In this document: in pieces, positions 1-8,687 of the stretch
Layout: each line of letters starts with the position of its first letter
Numbering within the stretch: position 1 is the stretch's first letter
NCBI RefSeq assembly: GCF_015291625.1
Contig: NZ_CP030047.1
Location: 1,798,001-1,862,000 of the forward strand
Length of the DNA stretch: 64,000 nt
Reading direction: 5' to 3'
Source of the DNA: Bradyrhizobium sp. CCBAU 53421
GTDB taxonomy: Bacteria > Pseudomonadota > Alphaproteobacteria > Rhizobiales > Xanthobacteraceae
Position numbers and translations under genes: made by a program
The notes under the pieces: model-generated
The model's input: the letters and a program-made list of their open reading frames with translations, nothing else
The model's database searches: none
Told to the model about the DNA's origin: nothing

Positions 1-411
1 ATAAAGCTGCATCGCGGTGTGGTTGGTCTCATGCGTCTGCCAGTAGACGCGCGGCGATCCGACGAGCTTCGCCTGCGCGTAGACGCCGTTGATCAAGGCG
101 CGGCCGACGCCCTTGCCGCGCGCGGCTTCGCTGGTGAACAGATCCTGCAAATAGCAGGTTGGGGCAATCGCCGTGGTCGAGCGGTGAAACAGATAGTGCG
201 TCAGCCCGAGCAGCGTGCCGCCGGCATCGGCGACCAGCGCATGCACCGGCTCGTAGGCGTCGAAGAAGCGCTGCCAGGTCATCGCGGTGATCTCGGGTGC
301 GAGCGCGGTCGGTCCGGACCGTTCATAGAAGGCGTTGTAGCCGTCCCACAGCGGAAGCCATTGGGCGTAGTCGTCGCGCGTGATGAAGCGGATGGTGACG
401 TCGTCGGACAT
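1..411 (-). CDS. GNAT family N-acetyltransferase (3' end cut by window edge)
   Basis: The reverse strand reads an open frame from the ATG at 411 down to the window edge, so the C-terminus is missing. The protein begins MSDDVTIRFITRDDYAQW and contains the acetyl-CoA-binding segment around YLQDLFTSEAARGKGVGRAL, where the R/Q-x-x-G-x-G/A signature of the GNAT fold is seen as RGKGVG. Family members transfer an acetyl group from acetyl-CoA to an amine, and the substrate cannot be told from sequence. The next gene upstream on the same strand begins beyond a dispersed palindrome (460-508), so this is probably a separate transcription unit. Confidence 0.85.
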   Translation of the reverse strand, partial: MSDDVTIRFITRDDYAQWLPLWDGYNAFYERSGPTALAPEITAMTWQRFFDAYEPVHALVADAGGTLLGLTHYLFHRSTTAIAPTCYLQDLFTSEAARGKGVGRALINGVYAQAKLVGSPRVYWQTHETNHTAMQLY

Positions 412-459
412 GAATGATCCCGCGTTGCACGATGCGCACGCATCGCTTGCCACGTTGTA

Positions 460-508
460 GAGCATGATCCGGAAAAGTGCGAAGCGGTTTTCCGAAAAGA
501 TCATGCTC
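460..508. repeat. Dispersed rhizobial palindrome
   Basis: The outer arms GAGCATGATC and GATCATGCTC (460-469 and 499-508) are perfect complements, and an inner GGAAAA/TTTTCC pair (471-476, 488-493) continues the foldback. I recognise this as a very common intergenic palindrome of Bradyrhizobium and relatives. It separates the acetyltransferase from the PAS protein. Confidence 0.75.
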
Positions 509-556
509 AAACAGCTATCGCGGCCGTACGGGATCAATTGTGGATGAACTCGCGCC

Positions 557-1372
557 TCACTCGGCGGCGCGCATCAGCCGCGCCAGATGGCGCTCGCGCC
601 CGGCGCGCTGTGCCCGATATTCGTCGGCCTTCGCCGGATCGTCGGTGTGCCGCACGAGGTCGGTCACCGGCGTATAGCTCAGCATGCGGCCGCCGTCGGG
701 CAGCGCCGTGCAGCTGAAGCGCAGCACCTGGCCGTCGGCGAGATTGAGGTTGATCGGCGTGGAATCGCCGGATCGCATCATCGCGATGCGTTCGGCGATG
801 AACGCGCTCAGCTCCTCTTCCGGCAATTCGTAGGCCCCGGTGTCGCGGCCGTGATACATCAGCGCGACGAACGGCGGCTTGCTGTCGGCCTGTGCGTCTG
901 ACAGCGCGAAATATTCGCGGAAGGCGCGGTTGATGAATTCGGCCCGGGTGTCGGCATCGAGCAGCACGATGCCGATATCGACCTGGTCGAGCGCGGCGGC
1001 GAGCCGCTCCGAGGTGGCGTGATGCTGCTGGTCCGCGGCAAAGGCGTCGATCCATTTCTGCCGCAGCATTCCGGTGATCAGGGCGGTGCCGGCCGCAGTC
1101 GCGGCCAGCATCAGCATCCGCGCGACGTCGGCGGTGCCGTAACCGGGCAGCGCGCGATGGTCGAGGAAGAACAGCGCCGAGGCGACCACCGCGATCGCGG
1201 CCGAGATCAGCCCGGAGGTGATGCCGCTGATCGAGCTGGCGAGCGCCACGATGCAGACGAACAGCGGCGCGGGATTGGGAACGGGGACAACGAGGCGATC
1301 GATCAGGAAGGCGGCGAGCGCCGTGATCGCCGTCAGGACCGGACCTGAAATTGCACGCCAATCGAACCGCAT
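557..1372 (-). CDS. Membrane-anchored PAS-domain sensor, no output domain
   Basis: This 271-aa protein has about four hydrophobic membrane segments in its first 110 residues, resembling the DUF4118-type sensor module. A cytoplasmic PAS domain follows at roughly residues 125-225 (VDIGIVLLDADTRAEFINRA and onward, PAS_7-like). No kinase, GGDEF or HTH domain follows; the C-terminus is a charged tail. The start at 1372 (MRFDWRAIS) is preferred because it directly precedes the first membrane segment. An in-frame upstream ATG at 1432 would add 20 residues without hydrophobic character. It may work as a sensory partner of another protein. The PAS assignment is moderately sure, the function unknown. 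Confidence 0.75.
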   Translation of the reverse strand: MRFDWRAISGPVLTAITALAAFLIDRLVVPVPNPAPLFVCIVALASSISGITSGLISAAIAVVASALFFLDHRALPGYGTADVARMLMLAATAAGTALITGMLRQKWIDAFAADQQHHATSERLAAALDQVDIGIVLLDADTRAEFINRAFREYFALSDAQADSKPPFVALMYHGRDTGAYELPEEELSAFIAERIAMMRSGDSTPINLNLADGQVLRFSCTALPDGGRMLSYTPVTDLVRHTDDPAKADEYRAQRAGRERHLARLMRAAE

Positions 1373-1574
1373 GCGCGTTCTCGCTATCTGTCGAACGAAC
1401 GATAAAGCGGTAGTTTGACGACAGAGCCGCAACGGCGCCGGGATTTCCGGCCCGACCGTTAAGCGCGCCTTGCGCAGGCCGAACCAGCTTTCGCTGCTTT
1501 CAAATCAAATGGTATGCATGGACCCGGTTCCGGGCCTGCGGGTTACCGCGGGCCGTGCTTGCAAGAGGATATCG

Positions 1575-1928
1575 ATGCCCGCCATTTCGCCTTCGCTGCT
1601 GCCCATCCTGATGCTGTTCGCCTCGAACGTCTTCATGACCTTCGCCTGGTACGGCCATCTCAAGTTCAAGGACCATTCGCTCCCCATCGTCATCATGGTG
1701 AGCTGGGGTATCGCCTTCTTCGAATATTGGCTGGCGGTGCCGGCCAATCGCTGGGGCAGCGAGGTCTACAGCGCGGCGCAGCTCAAGACCATGCAGGAGG
1801 TGATCACGCTGGTCGTGTTCGCCGGCTTCTCGGTGTTGTACCTGAAGGAGCCGCTGGGCTGGAATCACGCGCTCGGATTTGCCTTCATCGCCGCCGGCGC
1901 GTTCTTCATCTTCCACAAATGGAGCTAG
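1575..1928 (+). CDS. DMT-superfamily membrane protein, DUF486
   Basis: This is a 117-aa, four-helix membrane protein. Its characteristic stretches are NVFMTFAWYGHLKF near the N-terminus and AGFSVLYLKEPLGW in the third helix, which match the DUF486 family (small drug/metabolite-transporter-like proteins of unknown substrate). The start at 1575 follows an AGAGGAT ribosome site at 1564-1570. An upstream in-frame ATG at 1470 would add 35 residues unlike the family. It is divergent from the PAS gene and monocistronic. Confidence 0.85.
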   Translation: MPAISPSLLPILMLFASNVFMTFAWYGHLKFKDHSLPIVIMVSWGIAFFEYWLAVPANRWGSEVYSAAQLKTMQEVITLVVFAGFSVLYLKEPLGWNHALGFAFIAAGAFFIFHKWS

Positions 1929-1938
1929 CCGAAACGCT

Positions 1939-2091
1939 TTAGCGCTGCGGCGCCTGCTTGGCGGCAGGCGTCGTGACGTGCGCCGGGTGCGCGCGGTCCT
2001 CGCCCTGCGTGCCGGTCACGATCAGGAGCGACGCCGCCAGCAGGATCGCCGCCGACAGCGTCACGGTCACAAGTCCCACGGGGGTCTTCAT
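1939..2091 (-). CDS. Small membrane or exported protein, hypothetical
   Basis: A 50-residue reading frame on the reverse strand begins MKTPVGLVTVTLSAAILLAA. It has one strong hydrophobic segment (about residues 5-26) and a short hydrophilic tail rich in Ala, Pro and His. It lies 65 bp downstream of another tiny membrane protein on the same strand, and the two may be co-transcribed. I recognise no family. The single hydrophobic helix after a Lys-containing N-terminus supports a real membrane peptide, but its length leaves doubt. Confidence 0.45.
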   Translation of the reverse strand: MKTPVGLVTVTLSAAILLAASLLIVTGTQGEDRAHPAHVTTPAAKQAPQR

Positions 2092-2156
2092 CATGTCGCG
2101 CCGCTGTCTCTCCCGCGCCTTGCCGCGGATTAAGGTGCCAAAACCAATTTGCCGGA

Positions 2157-2333
2157 TTACGCCGGGATCGATGTCGCCATGCTGATGTTGCTCGACAGCA
2201 CCGTCACGGCGACGACCAGGCACAGCGTCAGGGCGCCAAGCGCGAGCGACGCGGCGATCGCGTTCGTCAGGCGGGATGATGCCACTGGGGCAGGGCGGCC
2301 ATGGAAGCCTGCCGTGCCGGACCACCGTGTCAT
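2157..2333 (-). CDS. Small single-pass membrane protein, hypothetical
   Basis: The frame from the ATG at 2333 to the TAA at 2157-2159 encodes 58 residues. A polar N-terminus (MTRWSGTAGFHGRP) is followed by a strong hydrophobic segment at about residues 25-46 (AIAASLALGALTLCLVVAVT). It sits in tandem with the 50-aa protein at 1939-2091, and both lie in a gap between larger genes. No family is recognised. The hydrophobic segment and tandem position support it; proteomic evidence would be needed to be sure. Confidence 0.4.
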   Translation of the reverse strand: MTRWSGTAGFHGRPAPVASSRLTNAIAASLALGALTLCLVVAVTVLSSNISMATSIPA

Positions 2334-2512
2334 GGTGTAAATCCCTCAGGCCGCGAGCGAATCACTCGCGACATCCGCGCGAATCTGCCCAGCGTCACCG
2401 GCAACATTGCGGCGGCGACGTCCTCCGAAAACGGCGAAAATACGGCGGAGGCCTCGGTTTTGCCCGCTATTTGGGCAGTTTCCGCGCTATTCCCGGAATT
2501 CAGGCCCCGGTT

Positions 2513-3166
2513 TCAGAGGCCGGCGACTAGGCGGGTCTCGGGCTCGGACTCGGACCCCGGCCGCCAATCCATCGAGACGAATCCGGGGGTCTGCTCGACC
2601 CGTTTCAGCCAGGCGCGGATCGACGGGAAGGTCGCGAGGTCGAAGTCGCAGCGGTCGGCGACGTGGGTGTAGCCGTAGAGCGCGATGTCGGCGACCGTGA
2701 ACTGCTCGGCGGCGAAATAGGCGTGGCCCTTGAGGTGATTTTCCATGACCTGCAGCGCCGCATAGCCGCGCTCCATCCAGTCCTCCAGCGCGTGGGTCTG
2801 CAGGTCGCGCCCACCCTTGACCAGCGACAGCCAGAAATAGGCGGCGCCGATATTCGGCTCCAGCGCGTGCTGTTCGAAGAACATCCACTGCAGCGCCTCG
2901 GCGCGCTCGATCCGCGACTCCGGCGCCAGCGGCGTGCCGATCGCGACGTACCAGAGGATGGCATTGGACTCGGCGAGATAGCGGCCGTCGGCGACCTCGA
3001 GCAGCGGCACCTGGCCGCTCGGATTTTTGGCGAGGAAGTCCGGGGTGCGACTTTCGCCGTGCAGGATGTCGATCTCGATCGCCTGGTACGGCGTGTTCAG
3101 CACCGCAAGCGCCAGCCGGACCTTGTAGCTGTTGCCAGAGCGCTGCATCGAATAGAGCTTGTACAT
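2513..3166 (-). CDS. Glutathione S-transferase family protein
   Basis: This is a 217-aa soluble protein with the thioredoxin-like GST N-terminal domain. The cis-proline motif GQVPLLEV is at about residues 51-58 and the glutathione-binding Glu-Ser pair in AESNAI at 66-67. The C-terminal helical domain contains FTVADIALYGYTHVAD, the usual N-capping box region. Residue S6 or S11 near the start is the candidate catalytic residue. The start at 3166 (MYKLYSMQRSG) fits family alignments better than the ATG at 3199, which adds 11 unrelated residues. GSTs conjugate glutathione to electrophiles; the substrate is unknown. A second GST is encoded at 20018. Confidence 0.92.
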   Translation of the reverse strand: MYKLYSMQRSGNSYKVRLALAVLNTPYQAIEIDILHGESRTPDFLAKNPSGQVPLLEVADGRYLAESNAILWYVAIGTPLAPESRIERAEALQWMFFEQHALEPNIGAAYFWLSLVKGGRDLQTHALEDWMERGYAALQVMENHLKGHAYFAAEQFTVADIALYGYTHVADRCDFDLATFPSIRAWLKRVEQTPGFVSMDWRPGSESEPETRLVAGL

Positions 3167-5014
<1,848 letters not shown>

Positions 5015-5037
5015 TCGATTCCGAACCTGTAAACCAA

Positions 5038-5070
5038 GAAGCGCTCCCGCACTTCGTGCGGGAGCGCTTC
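5038..5070 (+). terminator. Rho-independent terminator of the aminotransferase gene
   Basis: A perfect 15-bp stem (5038-5052 paired with 5056-5070) has a three-base loop and is followed by a T-rich run, TGTTTGTGTTTG. It starts 24 bp after the stop codon. Confidence 0.85.
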
Positions 5071-5293
5071 TGTTTGTGTTTGCGTACTCGTCTATTGGTG
5101 TGCGTGGATCGCGCGCCGGTAAAATCGCAGAGTCAAATCACATCGCGCTCATCTCACGCGCGTGTGTACGAACATCGATGCCACACGCTGGAAGTTTTTA
5201 CGGCCTCTTTGCGAACTGCCTTGTTTTGGACACGACCCTTGCTTTCTGTCCGCCGCACAAATTCCAGTGCAGTTCACCTTGCGGAGACAGATA

Positions 5294-5818
5294 ATGCGAC
5301 TTTCGACTCTCACTCTGGCAGCGCTTGCGTTGCTGGCGCCGTTCGCCACCGCCAACGCGCAGCAGCCTCAGGTTCAGGCTGGGGTCCTGCAATGCCAGGG
5401 CGGCGAGAACGTCGGCTTCGTCGTCGGCTCTGTTGCCCGCCTCGAGTGCGTGTTCCAGAGCGGCGGCCGCCGTCCCGAGCCTTACGTTGCGACCGTGAAG
5501 CGGATCGGCGTCGACCTCGGCGTCACCGCGACCACCCAGCTCGCCTGGGCCGTGAGCGCGCCGACCACGCAGCTTCCCCGCGGTGCGCTTGCCGGCAGCT
5601 ACGGCGGCGTCGGCGTCAACGCCTCGGTCGGACTCGGCGCCGGCGGTAACTTCCTGTTCGGCGGCCCGAACAACGCCTACGCGCTGCAGCCGATCAGCGT
5701 GCAGGGCCAGACCGGCCTCAACGTTGCGGCCGGCATCGCCGGGATCGATCTCGAGCCGGTCCGCGCCGTTGGTCCGCGCCGTCATCATCGCCACCACCGT
5801 CATCACCATCACCACTAA
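5294..5818 (+). CDS. Exported DUF992 protein with His-rich C-terminus
   Basis: The 174-aa protein starts with a Sec signal peptide (MRLSTLTLAALALLAPFATANAQQ, cleavage expected after ANA). The rest matches the DUF992 family of alphaproteobacterial exported proteins, with the pattern GVLQCQGGENVGFVVGS near the mature N-terminus and two cysteines. Function is unknown. A GGAG at 5283-5286 precedes the ATG at 5294. The last 13 residues are RRHHRHHRHHHHH, a tail absent from the tandem paralogue at 6078, which suggests metal binding. The gene is bracketed by terminators on both sides and is probably monocistronic. Confidence 0.88.
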   Translation: MRLSTLTLAALALLAPFATANAQQPQVQAGVLQCQGGENVGFVVGSVARLECVFQSGGRRPEPYVATVKRIGVDLGVTATTQLAWAVSAPTTQLPRGALAGSYGGVGVNASVGLGAGGNFLFGGPNNAYALQPISVQGQTGLNVAAGIAGIDLEPVRAVGPRRHHRHHRHHHHH

Positions 5819-5836
5819 GCTGGTCGGTGTTCGATC

Positions 5837-5868
5837 AAAGAGGCCCGCGAAAGCGGGCCTCTTTTTTT
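5837..5868 (+). terminator. Rho-independent terminator after first DUF992 gene
   Basis: A 12-bp perfect stem AAAGAGGCCCGC / GCGGGCCTCTTT (5837-5848, 5853-5864) with a GAAA loop runs into a T tract. It lies 19 bp after the stop codon. Confidence 0.9.
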
Positions 5869-6004
5869 GTCTGTCGTTTGCCGTTCGTTGCTCGAGCAGG
5901 TCGGCAGGCCCGGAGGAACATAGCAGCGCCGCAACATCTCCCAACAATCGGTGGCCGGGCACCGCAAATTCTGGCTGATCATTCGGTGTTATGGCTTAGG
6001 ATGC

Positions 6005-6032
6005 GAACGGCGCCGCAGACACGGCGCCGTTC
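6005..6032 (+). terminator. Hairpin between the two DUF992 genes
   Basis: An 11-bp perfect stem GAACGGCGCCG / CGGCGCCGTTC (6005-6015, 6022-6032) with a six-base loop is followed by TGTTCTGTG. It sits about 45 bp before the second DUF992 start codon. It could therefore be a second terminator for upstream transcripts or a hairpin in the leader of the next gene. The T tract is weak. Confidence 0.5.
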
Positions 6033-6077
6033 TGTTCTGTGCTCGCGTCAATGCCTCTCAGCCGGAGACTCCCCGCC

Positions 6078-6560
6078 ATGCGTCGCTTCACTCTCCTCGC
6101 CGTTGCCGCCATCGCCACACTGAGCGCCATGGTTGGCGCCAACGCCCAACAGCCGAGCCAGCGCGTTCAGGTTGGCGTCCTGGAGTGCCGCGGTGGCGCG
6201 AGTGTCGGCTTCATCGTCGGCTCGGTGACCCATCTTGGTTGCGTGCTGCGCGCCAACGGCCTGCCCGAGGATCGCTACATCGCGACCATCCAGAAGGTCG
6301 GCATCGATCTCGGCATCACCCAGGAATCGGCTTTGGCCTGGGGCGTCTATGCTCCTGTGGAGCGGCTCGGGCCCGGCGCGTTGTCCGGCAATTACGCCGG
6401 TGCGCAGGGCAGCGCGACGCTCGGCGTCGGCGTCGGCGGCAACGTGCTGGTCGGCGGCTCCGACAACACGATCGCCCTGCAGCCGCTCAGCGTGCAGGGC
6501 CAGGTCGGCGTCAACATCGCCGCCGGCCTCGAAAGCCTGGAGCTGCGTCCGGGGCGCTAA
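6078..6560 (+). CDS. Exported DUF992 protein, tandem paralogue
   Basis: This 160-aa protein has a signal peptide (MRRFTLLAVAAIATLSAMVGANAQQ) and the same DUF992 body as its upstream neighbour (GVLECRGGASVGFIVGSVTHL; LQPLSVQGQVGVNIAAG near the end). The two share a conserved cysteine pair and the GNYAG/GSYGG segment. It lacks the histidine tail and ends LELRPGR. The start at 6078 begins the signal peptide directly; an upstream ATG at 6039 adds 13 residues without support. Its stop overlaps the stop of the convergent hydrolase by a few bases. Function unknown. Confidence 0.87.
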   Translation: MRRFTLLAVAAIATLSAMVGANAQQPSQRVQVGVLECRGGASVGFIVGSVTHLGCVLRANGLPEDRYIATIQKVGIDLGITQESALAWGVYAPVERLGPGALSGNYAGAQGSATLGVGVGGNVLVGGSDNTIALQPLSVQGQVGVNIAAGLESLELRPGR

Positions 6561-7489
6561 TTTTCGCGCGCACCGTTCTGCAATCTGCCGAAGAAGCCGC
6601 GCGCTTCTTCGGCAACGATCTCCGGCGCCTCGGCGTGAACGTAATGCCCGGTGTCGACGAACCTGATCGAAGGTTCGCTCCAGTAGTCCCCCAGCCTGTC
6701 CGACCATTCCGGCGCGATCAGCGGATCACGGCGGCCCCAGAGAAAGCGCGAGGGCACGTTGATGCGCGGCTGCGCCGGCAATCTGCCTTCCAGCCAGAGC
6801 CGGCGGGCTGGCGCGGACGACAGATACCAGTCGAAGCCACCCTGGATGTTGCCCGGCTTCATGAAGTTATCGACATAGGCTTCGAGCAGGTCATCGAACA
6901 CGGCGGGATCGTCGCCCGACCAGTGGTGGAGGAAATGCCGGAAGTAGAGCCGGCATGACTCGCGCGAGCTCCCGACTAATTCTGCGGCCCACGGCAGCTG
7001 CTGGAAGTATTGATACCAGACCTCGATCAGGTGACCCGGCTCGCCGTAGCGCTGGCCGAGCCCCGGATAGGGCGTGCAGAGATAAAGCGTCCCTCGCAGC
7101 CGCTGCGGTTGACGATGCGACATCGCCTGCATGACATAGGCGCCGAGATCGCCGCCGATCACGCCGAAGCTGATATGACCGAGCGCATCCATGACCGCGA
7201 ACATATCCAGCGCGTGACGATCCGCGGTGGCGGTGGCGTCAGGTCCGGAAGCGGGTTTGCCGGTGTCGCCGCAGCCGCGCAGGTCCGGCGCGATCAATTC
7301 AAAACTGTCGCCGAGCTGCAGCATCAGCGGGCGCCACACCAGCCAGAACTCCGGCCAGCCGTGGAGCAGCAGCAGCGGCGGGCCCTTGCCGAAGCGTGCG
7401 ACGTTGACGGACAGGCCGCCGATCTCGATCTTCAGTTGCGTGATGCCGGCCGCGGCTGCGTCCGCGAAGGCTTTGTCCAGTGCCGTCAT
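6557..7489 (-). CDS. Alpha/beta hydrolase, epoxide hydrolase-like
   Basis: This is a 310-aa alpha/beta-hydrolase. The oxyanion motif HGWPEFW lies at 43-49 and the nucleophile elbow is GGDLGA with Asp114. An aspartate rather than a serine nucleophile is typical of epoxide hydrolases and haloalkane or haloacetate dehalogenases. The general-base histidine is probably His282 in VDTGHYVHAEAP. A lid domain is expected at about residues 140-220. The start at 7489 gives the family's usual length. The gene is divergent from a LysR regulator 123 bp away, which suggests LysR control. Epoxide hydrolysis is the best guess; the substrate is unknown. Confidence 0.88.
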   Translation of the reverse strand: MTALDKAFADAAAAGITQLKIEIGGLSVNVARFGKGPPLLLLHGWPEFWLVWRPLMLQLGDSFELIAPDLRGCGDTGKPASGPDATATADRHALDMFAVMDALGHISFGVIGGDLGAYVMQAMSHRQPQRLRGTLYLCTPYPGLGQRYGEPGHLIEVWYQYFQQLPWAAELVGSSRESCRLYFRHFLHHWSGDDPAVFDDLLEAYVDNFMKPGNIQGGFDWYLSSAPARRLWLEGRLPAQPRINVPSRFLWGRRDPLIAPEWSDRLGDYWSEPSIRFVDTGHYVHAEAPEIVAEEARGFFGRLQNGAREN

Positions 7490-7612
7490 GGCGACCCCCT
7501 GTGGTTTGCCGCAGGCTGTCGGTGTTCGCGCGTCCGGTCCAATACTCGTTCGATACGCTAGCAGAGCTATTGCATATGCTGCCGTCGCCGCCCGCCGTGC
7601 TATATCGCCGGC

Positions 7613-8527
7613 ATGGAATTGCGACACCTCAGATATTTCGTGGCGCTCGGCGAGGAATTGAATTTCACCCGCGCGGCCGAGCGGCTGCATATCGCGCAGC
7701 CGCCGCTGAGCCAGCAGATCCGTCAGCTCGAGGACGAGCTCGGCGTGACGCTGTTGCAGCGGAATAGCCGTCCTGTTCGGCTGACCGAGGCCGGCGAGCT
7801 GTTCCTCGCGCGTGCACGCGCGCTGCTCGCAGGTTTCGAGAGTGCGGTTGCCGACACGCGGCGCGTCGGCCGCGGCCAGGCCGGCAGGCTCGCGATCGGA
7901 TTCGTCGGCTCCGCGATGTTTACCGGCCTGCCCGAAATCATCGGCGCCTATCGCGACGCCTGTCCCGATGTCGAGCTCGTGCTCGACGAGATGCTGGCGG
8001 CGGAGATTGCCGAGGCGTTGCGGCGTCGCCGGATCGATGTCGGCTTCGCACGCCCGGCACTGCTCGCCGAAGCAGGGCTTGCCCAGCGCCTGATCCTCGA
8101 TGAGCCCTATGTCGCGGCGCTGCCGCGCGCGCATCCGCTCGCGGCGCGCGGCGACATTGCGCTCGCCGAATTGTCCGACGATGCCTTCGTGCTCTATCCG
8201 GCGCAACCGGAGCCTTCGGTCACCGGCCTGATCGTCGCCGCCTGCCAGGCCGCCGGCTTCACGCCGCGGCTCGCGCAGGAAGTTCTGCATCTGCAAACCG
8301 CGATCGGCCTGATCGCCGCCGGCGTCGGTGTGTCGCTCGTTCCGGAGGCTGCGGCGCGCGCGCAGACTGGTCGCGGTGTGGCCTACGTTCGGCTTGCCGC
8401 GCCGGCGGTGACAGCGCCGCTCACGATTGCCTGGCGCGACGAAGATGTTTCACCCACCGTGCAGCGCCTGCTCGATCTTGCGACACGCTGGCGCGAGATT
8501 GCCTCGGGACCTGCGCCAAGGAACTGA
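7613..8527 (+). CDS. LysR family transcriptional regulator
   Basis: This 304-aa protein has an N-terminal winged helix-turn-helix at residues 1-60 (MELRHLRYFVALGEELNFTR; AAERLHIAQPPLSQQIRQLE). A LysR substrate-binding domain spans about 90-295. The organisation is that of a classical LysR activator that senses a small molecule. It is transcribed away from the hydrolase gene across 123 bp, the arrangement in which LysR proteins usually regulate the divergent neighbour and themselves. The ligand is unknown. A GCCGGC sequence precedes the ATG and no strong Shine-Dalgarno is visible. Confidence 0.93.
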   Translation: MELRHLRYFVALGEELNFTRAAERLHIAQPPLSQQIRQLEDELGVTLLQRNSRPVRLTEAGELFLARARALLAGFESAVADTRRVGRGQAGRLAIGFVGSAMFTGLPEIIGAYRDACPDVELVLDEMLAAEIAEALRRRRIDVGFARPALLAEAGLAQRLILDEPYVAALPRAHPLAARGDIALAELSDDAFVLYPAQPEPSVTGLIVAACQAAGFTPRLAQEVLHLQTAIGLIAAGVGVSLVPEAAARAQTGRGVAYVRLAAPAVTAPLTIAWRDEDVSPTVQRLLDLATRWREIASGPAPRN

Positions 8528-8687
8528 CGCGGCGGACGCAATCGTTCGGACGATGGCTCGGGAATTGCAAACTTCCGCGACGCCGCACCGCAGCGACGTT
8601 TTCCCGCTTGCCAAATGTCAAACGCAGGCAGAGCATGAACGGTCGCCGACCCAATCATGGGCCGAGCTCCAACACGAGGAGGCGGCA

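Noticed and set aside
19..417. Forward open frame of 132 codons opposite the acetyltransferase
   Set aside because: It is the shadow of the reverse-strand GNAT gene; high GC makes long antisense frames common, and it shows no domain pattern.
6557..8296. Reverse frame of 579 codons that would fuse 270 residues to the hydrolase
   Set aside because: The N-terminal part is antisense to the LysR gene and is low-complexity; the family-like protein starts at 7489.
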